Origin: a bacterium
GTDB taxonomy: Bacteria; Cyanobacteriota; Vampirovibrionia; Gastranaerophilales; Gastranaerophilaceae
NCBI GenBank assembly: GCA_017995595.1
Contig: JAGOIO010000105.1
Span: 1-5,493, forward strand
Length of the DNA stretch: 5,493 bases
Direction of reading: 5' to 3'
Shown in pieces: positions 1 through 4,726 of the stretch (within the stretch, counting starts at the first letter, position 1; the number at the start of each line of letters is the position of its first letter). The notes under the pieces are model-generated. The model made no database searches. It worked only from the letters and a program-made list of their open reading frames with translations, and had not been told where the DNA came from. The position numbers and the translations under genes were made by a program.

Positions 1-879
1 CAACTTCAATTTGCAATATTCAAGGCTCTTTTTTATATTTATAAATATAAGCCTGATGCAATTTTTGGAACAGGAGGATATGTTTCAGCTCCTGCACTTT
101 TTGCTGGAACTATGGCGGGCGTTCCTTTTATGATTCACGATTGTGATGCTCAACCGGGAGTTGTATCAAAATATATTTCTCCTAATGCAAAATGCGTTTC
201 TTTAGCTTTTGAAAGTTCCAAAAAGTTTATGAAATCTAATAATTTTCATGTAAACGGAAATCCGATAAGAGAAGAATTCAAAACTTTGTCAAAAGAAGAA
301 GCAAGAAAAGATTTAAACCTTGAAAATAAGTTGACTCTTTGCATTATGGGTGGCTCTCAAGGTGCAAAACAAATAAACACAGCTTCTGTTGAGATTTTAA
401 AATATTTGTCTGAAACTTATAATATTCAAATTATTTTTCAAACAGGAAAAAAGAAATTTGACGATGTAATAAAAAGATTAAAAGAAATTTATCCCGAGTA
501 TGAAAAGGATAAAAATTTAATAGTAAGACCGTATTTTGATGAAATGGCAAAAATATTAAAAGCTTCAGATATAGCAGTTTCAAGAGCTGGCTCTTTGAGC
601 TTATCTGAATTGTGTGCTTGTTCTGTTGCTTCAATCTTAATTCCATACCCTTATGCTGCGGCGGATCATCAAAGAAAAAACGCAAAATTTATGGTGGAAA
701 AACGTGCAGGTTTGTACTTAGAAGATGCTGATACGACAAAAGATACTTTGCTTATTGCTATTGAACAACTTCTTGATAACAAAGAGAAACTTGCACAAAT
801 TCAACAAAATGCCAAGGCTCTTGCAAAACTTGATGCGGTCTTGGATATCGTAAAACAATTAAAAGGAATAGTAAAATAG
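1..879 (+). CDS. murG: MurG, UDP-GlcNAc:lipid I N-acetylglucosaminyltransferase (5'-truncated by window edge)
   Basis: MurG transfers GlcNAc from UDP-GlcNAc to lipid I on the cytoplasmic face of the inner membrane, making lipid II for peptidoglycan. The frame is open from base 1 and gives 292 codons before the TAG stop. Compared with E. coli MurG (355 aa), about 75 N-terminal residues, including the first glycine-rich loop, lie before the window. The methionine at codon 38 is internal, because the family motif GTGGYVSAP (codons 23-31) precedes it. Further family landmarks are GNPIR (codons 86-90), GGSQGA (117-122, nucleotide-sugar binding loop), SRAGSLSLSEL (194-204) and the DHQRKNA block near codons 222-228. 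One oddity is the usual HEQN-x-x-PG segment, which here reads HDCDAQPG (codons 46-53). folC follows after two bases, so the two probably share an mRNA. Identification is secure. Confidence 0.95.
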   Translation, partial: QLQFAIFKALFYIYKYKPDAIFGTGGYVSAPALFAGTMAGVPFMIHDCDAQPGVVSKYISPNAKCVSLAFESSKKFMKSNNFHVNGNPIREEFKTLSKEEARKDLNLENKLTLCIMGGSQGAKQINTASVEILKYLSETYNIQIIFQTGKKKFDDVIKRLKEIYPEYEKDKNLIVRPYFDEMAKILKASDIAVSRAGSLSLSELCACSVASILIPYPYAAADHQRKNAKFMVEKRAGLYLEDADTTKDTLLIAIEQLLDNKEKLAQIQQNAKALAKLDAVLDIVKQLKGIVK

Positions 880-881
880 TT

Positions 882-2069
882 TTGGAAATTTATGAAAAAG
901 CAGAAAAAATATTAACTTCTCAAGGTAAATTTTATATAAATTTAGGTTTAGACAGAGTTTTAGCTTTTTTAAAATTAATCGGAAACCCTGAAAAAAACTT
1001 AAAATTTGTTCATGTTGCGGGAACAAACGGAAAAGGTTCTGTCTGTGCAACATTGAGTTCTGTTTTAACTTCCGCAGGGTACAAAACAGCATTATTTACA
1101 AGTCCGCATATATTTGATTATACAGAAAGATTTAAAATTGATAATAAAAATATTTCAAAAGAACTTTTTGCAAAACAAGTTTTTGAAATATGCGAATTGG
1201 CAGAAAAAAATAATATTCATCTGACAGAATTTGAAATATTAACTGTTTTGGGTTTTAAAATTTTTGCAGAGAAAAATGTCGATATTGTTGTTTTGGAAAC
1301 AGGTCTTGGCGGAAGATTTGATGCGACAAATGTTATAGAAAAAAATCTTTGTTCTGTAATTGTACATATTGATTTTGACCATACAGAAAGACTTGGCGAT
1401 ACAATTGAAAAAATAGCTTTTGAAAAAGCAGGAATCATAAAAAAAGGCTGTCCTGTAGTGATAAATGGGAATAATTTTGGAATTGACGTAATAAAAACTC
1501 GAGCAAAAGAACAAAATAGTGAAGTTATAATTGCAGGGGAAACGCCAAATTTTCTGTTTAAAAAATCTGCATTACAAGGGTTATGGCAAAAGGAAAATTT
1601 GGCTTTGGTGCTTGAAGTCTGTAAGATATTAAACAAAAATGGATTTAATATTTCTCAAAAAGCTATAGAGAAAGGGTTTGAAACAGTAAAACACCCTTGC
1701 AGGTTTGAATATAATGAACAAAAAGGACTTGTTGTTGACGGAGCTCACAATCCTAATGGTGCAAAAGCTTTAAGAGAAAGTCTTGATTATTATTTTAAAG
1801 ATAAAAAAAAGAGATTTATTTTTGGTTGTTTAAAAAACAAAAAATATTCAGAAATGATGAAAAATTTATTTAGAGAAGGTGATGAAATTTATTTTTATCA
1901 CTATGATTACCCAAATTCAAATGATATAGAAACATTGCAAAAAGCTTGCGAATTTGAATCAAAAGATTTTTCACAACTAAAACTTCCGTTAAAAAAGGAA
2001 GAAAATGTAATAACAGTAGTGTGCGGTTCTTTTTATATGATAAAAGAACTAATGGAAAAAATTGGCTAG
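882..2069 (+). CDS. folC: FolC, folylpolyglutamate synthase / dihydrofolate synthase family
   Basis: FolC adds glutamate to folates using ATP and in many bacteria also makes dihydrofolate from dihydropteroate; which activities this copy has cannot be told from sequence. The 395-aa product is a little shorter than the E. coli and B. subtilis enzymes (about 420-430 aa). Visible Mur-ligase-type motifs are the P-loop GTNGKGS (47-53), TSPH (73-76), TEFE (115-118), ETGLGGRFDATN (139-150), the FDH segment (165-167), EKAGI (181-185, holding the family's conserved active-site lysine), PCRFE (272-276), DGAHNPNGA (286-294) and a C-terminal CGSFYM. The start is TTG at 882: no ATG occurs in frame between the murG stop and this point, and the first residues align well with known FolC starts. 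The nearest purine-rich site (AAGGA, 863-867) is rather far away, so initiation probably relies on ribosomes finishing murG. Confidence 0.96.
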   Translation: MEIYEKAEKILTSQGKFYINLGLDRVLAFLKLIGNPEKNLKFVHVAGTNGKGSVCATLSSVLTSAGYKTALFTSPHIFDYTERFKIDNKNISKELFAKQVFEICELAEKNNIHLTEFEILTVLGFKIFAEKNVDIVVLETGLGGRFDATNVIEKNLCSVIVHIDFDHTERLGDTIEKIAFEKAGIIKKGCPVVINGNNFGIDVIKTRAKEQNSEVIIAGETPNFLFKKSALQGLWQKENLALVLEVCKILNKNGFNISQKAIEKGFETVKHPCRFEYNEQKGLVVDGAHNPNGAKALRESLDYYFKDKKKRFIFGCLKNKKYSEMMKNLFREGDEIYFYHYDYPNSNDIETLQKACEFESKDFSQLKLPLKKEENVITVVCGSFYMIKELMEKIG

Positions 2070-2103
2070 AAGTATTACATAACTAAGTATTTAGTGGAAT
2101 GAA

Positions 2104-2165
2104 ACACGCAATTCAAAAGGGTATGATGAGAATGTAAATCCTCAACTCTTCTGATTGCTTAGTGT
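2104..2165 (+). other. Possible structured RNA in the folC 3' region
   Basis: No gene is seen between folC and the terminator. Bases 2104-2112 can pair with 2154-2165 (ACAC with GTGT, then GCAAT with ATTGC, with a three-base TTA bulge). A smaller TGAG/CTCA hairpin (2127-2130 with 2141-2144) sits inside, and a CTAA/TTAG mini-hairpin lies just upstream at about 2083-2094. With the terminator that follows, this could be a folded 3' UTR or a small RNA of roughly 100-130 nt. It matches no RNA family I recognise, and I see no convincing promoter of its own. In AT-rich DNA such pairings can arise by chance. Confidence 0.25.
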
Positions 2166-2166
2166 G

Positions 2167-2202
2167 CCACTGAAAAATTGCAATTTTTCAGTGGTTTTTT
2201 TT
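2167..2202 (+). terminator. Strong intrinsic terminator after murG-folC
   Basis: A perfect inverted repeat with 14-base arms (2167-2180 and 2181-2194, GC-rich CCACTG...CAGTGG at the base) is followed at once by eight T residues (2195-2202). In RNA the central bases would form the loop. It lies about 100 bases after the folC stop, points rightward, and lacks a T tract on the other strand, so it ends the + strand transcript only. Confidence 0.92.
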
Positions 2203-2205
2203 ATT

Positions 2206-2235
2206 AAAAATAAAAAGTCAGAACAACCTGCTCTG
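2206..2235 (-). terminator. Probable leftward terminator after the ART-like gene
   Basis: Read on the - strand, bases 2235-2219 form a six-base-pair stem (CAGAGC with GTTCTG, one G-T pair, loop AGGTT), followed by a T-rich tract interrupted by single bases (2218-2206). It lies about 75 bases past the stop of the gene ending at 2308 and would stop leftward transcription before it runs into folC. It is weaker than the rightward terminator. Confidence 0.5.
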
Positions 2236-2307
2236 CTAAATTTTAACGAAGTTTTTTGTACAAAGGTATAAATTCACCTTAAGCATAATTTTCATACCGT
2301 TAAGAGC

Positions 2308-2997
2308 TTAACAAAGCCTTGAGAGTTTATCTTTGTCTCTTGTCCAACTTCTAAAATCATAACCTTTGTTTTCTTGAACAAATTGTTCAACATTTTCTTT
2401 TTGTGTAATTTTTAGCTTATCTATAGATTTTGGAAAAATACAAATTTCTCCAATCCCGCCTTCTGCCATTTCTAAACCGTCAAATTCAGGATTTGCTTTT
2501 ATAAATTCTTCTTGAGCTAAAGATATATTTTTAGCTTCTTTTTCGCTAACAATTTTGAAATTTAATGAATTTAGCCCCGAAACAGTATAAATAGTTGGAT
2601 TTGGGTTTTCTAACGGCTTTGTACTTCCAAAATGTAATGGAGCATCTTTGCTTCTAATATTAGCAAAGTATGGTGCTGTCCTTTTACTCCTTGAAAGATA
2701 TAAGCCTTTTCCTCTTTTGCTTAAACCTTCACCGTTACCGATTTTTTCGGCATTAAATTTATTAAAATCAAATGGAGAACCGTGAAAAGCAATATCAGAG
2801 TTATGATTTTCTAAATCTTTGGTAATAGTTTTTTCAAATTTATCAAAGTTTAATTTAAAATCCTTTGAATTAAAAATAGTTTGGGGCTTCGTACAAAGAA
2901 TTTTTTCAACATTTGCAGTCTTCAAATACTTACTAATTGTTTCAATACTACCAATTTTAATCATAAAATAACCACCAAAATCTAACCCTATATTCAT
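2308..2997 (-). CDS. Putative ADP-ribosyltransferase-fold protein (phage polyvalent-protein type)
   Basis: I recognise the core by pattern, not by close homology. FHGSPFDFNKF (71-81), GNGEG (87-91) and RGKGLYLS (95-102) resemble the HG[ST]P-x-x-F...GxGEG...G-x-G-x-Y pattern of ADP-ribosyltransferase domains found in phage polyvalent proteins. GEICIFPKSIDKLKI (183-197) resembles the final strand that carries the catalytic Glu in PARP-like enzymes. The candidate H-Y-E triad is H72, Y100 and E184, with spacing similar to PARP1. Residues 1-65 match nothing I know. No signal peptide or membrane span is evident. It is stand-alone at 229 aa, whereas relatives are often domains of very large proteins. 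The start is uncertain: the first ATG has no Shine-Dalgarno site, while the internal ATG at 2962-2964 (residue 12) follows GGTGG at a seven-base gap and may be the true start (218 aa). It lies downstream of a toxin-antitoxin pair but behind its terminator. Target and role are unknown. Confidence 0.6.
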   Translation of the reverse strand: MNIGLDFGGYFMIKIGSIETISKYLKTANVEKILCTKPQTIFNSKDFKLNFDKFEKTITKDLENHNSDIAFHGSPFDFNKFNAEKIGNGEGLSKRGKGLYLSRSKRTAPYFANIRSKDAPLHFGSTKPLENPNPTIYTVSGLNSLNFKIVSEKEAKNISLAQEEFIKANPEFDGLEMAEGGIGEICIFPKSIDKLKITQKENVEQFVQENKGYDFRSWTRDKDKLSRLC

Positions 2998-3034
2998 GTA
3001 AAGTCTTTTTTAATAAAAAAATTGCTATAAAAAC

Positions 3035-3069
3035 AAAAAAAGACGAAAGCTTTGAAAACAAAACTTTCG
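3035..3069 (-). terminator. Intrinsic terminator of the toxin-antitoxin operon (copy 1)
   Basis: On the - strand, CGAAAG pairs with CTTTCG (3069-3064 with 3049-3044). Inside, after one mismatch, TTTG pairs with CAAA around a TTTT loop. Two bases after the stem a run of seven T begins (3041-3035). It starts about 25 bases past the antitoxin stop. Confidence 0.88.
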
Positions 3070-3077
3070 CCATGTAA
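3035..3077. repeat. 43-bp direct repeat, copy 1
   Basis: Identical base for base to 3739-3781, same orientation, 704 bases apart. It holds a leftward terminator hairpin plus its T tract and ends in the same CATGTAA. The flanking bases differ on both sides. The two copies bracket the toxin-antitoxin genes and their promoter. Confidence 0.97.
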
Positions 3078-3094
3078 CTTTAATATAAAAAAGT

Positions 3095-3382
3095 TTATGC
3101 CACTTTTAAGTTTAAACCTAAAGTTTTTAATATTTTTGCTAAAGTATCCAATTTAGGTATTCTGTTTCCATTAAAGATATCATAAAGTAAGGCTCTATCA
3201 ATACCTGCCTTTTTACAAAATCCGGAAATACTGTCTCTTGATTTTATAACAGCTTCAAGTGAACGGAAAAAAGCATTAAAATCTCCATCTTGAATATATT
3301 GAGATAAACTTTCATTAATATATTCTTTTTGGAATTCTTCATTTTTTAATTGTTCTATAACAAAATCATTAAAATCAGACAT
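3095..3382 (-). CDS. HTH antidote protein of a type II toxin-antitoxin system (HigA-like / addiction module antidote)
   Basis: The 95-aa product matches the short 'addiction module antidote' family (COG3636/TIGR02684 type). The N-terminal half (1-45) is acidic and helical-looking and probably contacts the toxin. Residues 51-90 form a Cro/C1-type helix-turn-helix, with the family pattern GxCKKAGIDRALLYDIFNGN followed by PKLDTLAKILKTLGL. Such proteins neutralise the partner toxin and repress their own promoter; the palindrome at 3707-3724 is the obvious candidate operator. The ATG lies inside the end of the toxin gene (8-bp overlap), so translation is probably coupled. The toxin-first order is that of HigBA-type pairs. 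A terminator follows about 25 bases downstream. The family call is firm; activity is inferred. Confidence 0.93.
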   Translation of the reverse strand: MSDFNDFVIEQLKNEEFQKEYINESLSQYIQDGDFNAFFRSLEAVIKSRDSISGFCKKAGIDRALLYDIFNGNRIPKLDTLAKILKTLGLNLKVA

Positions 3383-3698
3383 TTTTTACACCAAAACTTT
3401 CATTAATATATCTTTTTGCAAGTTCAATATCTCTTTCTTGATTTGATTTATCACCTGCATTTAATAACAAAACTACTGTTGTATCTTTTATTGTATAATA
3501 AATTCTATATCCTTTACCAATTGTAAACCTTAATTCATAAAGGTTTGGAGCTATTTGTTTATAATCTCCAAAATTATTATCATAAATTCGTTCAATTCTT
3601 TTAATAATTCTTATTTTTTTAGAATTATCTAAAGATAAGAGCCAGTCTTTTACGGGTTCTTTACCATTTTGCAACTTGAAAAATAAGATTTTTTTCAT
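3375..3698 (-). CDS. RelE/HigB-like toxin (phage-derived Gp49-like / addiction module killer protein)
   Basis: This 107-aa protein has the signature of the killer-protein branch of the RelE/ParE superfamily: GKEPVKDWL near the N-terminus (12-20), NLYELRF (52-58), GKGYRIYY (61-68), and LLLNAGDKSNQERDIELAKRY (77-97). Relatives in the RelE/HigB group cleave mRNA on the ribosome; whether this one does is inferred. R57, R65 and K84 are conserved basic residues of the family and may form the active surface. Full family length, no frameshift. The start at 3698 is supported by the promoter just upstream: the -10 box ends only six bases before the ATG, leaving no room for a ribosome-binding site. The gene overlaps the antidote gene by 8 bp. 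Confidence 0.93.
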   Translation of the reverse strand: MKKILFFKLQNGKEPVKDWLLSLDNSKKIRIIKRIERIYDNNFGDYKQIAPNLYELRFTIGKGYRIYYTIKDTTVVLLLNAGDKSNQERDIELAKRYINESFGVKNV

Positions 3699-3704
3699 AT
3701 TAAT

Positions 3705-3733
3705 ATTGTAGTATATTTACTACAGTTTGTCAA
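3705..3733 (-). promoter_or_regulatory. Sigma-70-type promoter of the toxin-antitoxin operon
   Basis: On the - strand a consensus -35 box TTGACA (3733-3728) is followed by a 17-base spacer and a -10 box TACAAT (3710-3705; five of six match TATAAT). The toxin ATG begins six bases after the -10 box, so transcription should begin at or within a base or two of the start codon. The -35 box begins five bases after the T tract of the upstream terminator. Confidence 0.85.
3707..3724. promoter_or_regulatory. Palindromic operator candidate (toxin-antitoxin autoregulation)
   Basis: TGTAGTA and its exact complement TACTACA are separated by four bases (TATT), giving an 18-bp site. It occupies most of the promoter spacer and overlaps the -10 box, so a bound dimer would block RNA polymerase. 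The helix-turn-helix antidote encoded downstream is the natural ligand; that link is inferred from how such families behave. Confidence 0.75.
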
Positions 3734-3738
3734 GAAGT

Positions 3739-3773
3739 AAAAAAAGACGAAAGCTTTGAAAACAAAACTTTCG
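3739..3773 (-). terminator. Intrinsic terminator of the exbB-exbD-exbD operon (copy 2)
   Basis: Same hairpin as copy 1: CGAAAG/CTTTCG outer stem, TTTG/CAAA inner stem, TTTT loop, then seven T on the - strand (3745-3739). It starts about 24 bases past the stop of the second exbD gene, and insulates the toxin-antitoxin promoter from readthrough. Confidence 0.88.
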
Positions 3774-3781
3774 CCATGTAA
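3739..3781. repeat. 43-bp direct repeat, copy 2
   Basis: Exact copy of 3035-3077. It lies between the end of the exbB-exbD-exbD operon and the toxin-antitoxin promoter; the -35 box is only five bases away. Confidence 0.97.
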
Positions 3782-3796
3782 TTAAAAAAGTCTTTT

Positions 3797-4189
3797 TTAA
3801 GAACCCTCTTGAACTGACATATTAGTAACTCCGCTATTCCTTGCGGTATCCATAACCTTTACGACAGCACCGTGAGAAGATTCCGGTGATGCTTCAATAA
3901 GCATTCCATCAGGTGAAGTTTGAGCTTTTTCTTTAATTGCACTGCCCAAGTCATTCACAGAAATTTCATGACCGTCCATAACATACGTATTATCTGCAGT
4001 TACTTGTACATCAATCATTTTTGTTTCTTTTGATGTAGATTTGTCAACCATATCAGGTACTGTTAAGTTTAAACCCTGTTGGTCAAGCATTGGTGCAATA
4101 ACCATCATTATAATTAACAATACCAAAAAGATATCGGTTAACGGAGTGATGTTTATTTCATTAAATGTATCTCTATTTCTATCTTTCAT
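3797..4189 (-). CDS. exbD: ExbD/TolR family protein, second copy
   Basis: ExbD forms the stator core inside an ExbB pentamer and couples proton flow to movement of a periplasm-spanning partner such as TonB. The 130-aa product has a short charged N-terminus, then NEINITPLTDIFLVLLIIMMV (10-29) with one membrane span. D19 is the proton-carrying aspartate conserved in the family. The rest (about 35-130) is the periplasmic domain and ends in MSVQEGS. A Shine-Dalgarno-like AAGG sits six to seven bases before the ATG. It follows the first exbD after a 29-base gap and is the last gene before the repeat terminator. Its N-terminal segment is closely related to the neighbour's, but the periplasmic domain is diverged, so it may partner differently or form a heterodimer. 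ExbD and TolR cannot be told apart with certainty. Confidence 0.9.
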   Translation of the reverse strand: MKDRNRDTFNEINITPLTDIFLVLLIIMMVIAPMLDQQGLNLTVPDMVDKSTSKETKMIDVQVTADNTYVMDGHEISVNDLGSAIKEKAQTSPDGMLIEASPESSHGAVVKVMDTARNSGVTNMSVQEGS

Positions 4190-4218
4190 TTTTTACCTTG
4201 CTTTTTATTTCTTATATT

Positions 4219-4713
4219 TTATTCAGTCCACTCTTTATCGGTAGAAGGTGTTTCTTGTTCAGTCGGTTGTTGCACTTGAGATTCAAGTTTTTGTTGTTCT
4301 TTTTTTGATAACGGTTCACCTGCGACGATAAGCTTTGTATATTCAGCATCTTGTGCAGAATTCATTATCTTCATAATTTCAGAACTTTTTGTTTTTTCAT
4401 CAGCTTTTACAACAATTTCTTTCTTAGCAAGAGTTCCTTTTATTGCTTGAAGTTCATTTGTCAAATTTTCTGAATTTATTTCTTTTCCGTTCAAATACAT
4501 TTTTCCGTCTTTTGTAACTGAAACGGTTGCACCTTTTTGTTCAACAGAAAGTCCGCTATTAATTTCAGGAACTTTTATTGAATTATCATTTGACTGAAAT
4601 GTAGGTGCTACAACCATCATTATGATTAGCAGTACCAAAAAGATATCGGTCAACGGTGTTATATTTATCTCTGTAAACAGAGCATCTTTACCTTTATTGG
4701 ATTTTAAAGCCAT
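4219..4713 (-). CDS. exbD: ExbD/TolR family protein, first copy, with extended charged tail
   Basis: The product is 164 aa. It opens with a basic cytoplasmic segment and TEINITPLTDIFLVLLIIMMV (14-34), one membrane span with the conserved aspartate at D23. A periplasmic ExbD domain follows up to about residue 133 (KLIVAGEP). The last 30 residues, rich in Q, E, K and T, are extra compared with the second copy and look disordered. An AAGG site overlapping the exbB stop lies about nine bases before the ATG, and the gap to exbB is 13 bases, so the genes are surely co-transcribed. The ExbB-ExbD-ExbD order is known from other diderm bacteria such as Bacteroidota and Xanthomonas. The partner energised here is not in view. 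Confidence 0.9.
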   Translation of the reverse strand: MALKSNKGKDALFTEINITPLTDIFLVLLIIMMVVAPTFQSNDNSIKVPEINSGLSVEQKGATVSVTKDGKMYLNGKEINSENLTNELQAIKGTLAKKEIVVKADEKTKSSEIMKIMNSAQDAEYTKLIVAGEPLSKKEQQKLESQVQQPTEQETPSTDKEWTE

Positions 4714-4726
4714 TTTTTACTACCTT

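Noticed and set aside
431..685. An open - strand frame inside murG
   Set aside because: It is antisense to well-conserved MurG motifs; the product is low-complexity, rich in Phe, Leu and Lys, as expected of a shadow.
859..1092. An open - strand frame across the murG-folC junction
   Set aside because: It is antisense to the FolC P-loop region and has no ribosome-binding site or family resemblance.
1217..1636. A 139-codon open frame on the - strand inside folC (and a second, 91-codon one overlapping it)
   Set aside because: It lies fully opposite a clear folC and resembles no family; long antisense frames are common in AT-rich genes.
2099..2137. Possible 12-residue leader peptide on the + strand before the terminator
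   Set aside because: No Shine-Dalgarno site, and no downstream + strand gene that such a leader could control.
2098..2140. GAAAC and TGATGAG motifs suggesting a hammerhead ribozyme
   Set aside because: The flanking stems needed for any of the three hammerhead arrangements cannot be formed.
2236..2295. Possible 19-residue peptide on the - strand after the ART-like gene
   Set aside because: No ribosome-binding site and no recognisable sequence; short open frames are expected in AT-rich spacers.
2299..2312. GTTAAG/CTTAAC palindrome at the stop of the ART-like gene
   Set aside because: Two-base loop, AT-rich and with no T tract; most likely chance.
3035..3781. Integron-style cassette, with the repeats as attC recombination sites
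   Set aside because: The hairpin is a plain terminator with a T tract; the inverse core and core boxes of attC (RYYYAAC/GTTRRRY) are not seen at the ends, and no integrase is present.
3035..3781. CRISPR array
   Set aside because: Only two repeat copies, 704 bases apart, with genes between them; no regular spacers.
4041..4244. A 67-codon + strand frame opposite the exbD genes
   Set aside because: It is hydrophobic only because it reads antisense of a membrane-span region and the AT-rich gap; the exbD frames are clearly the coding ones.
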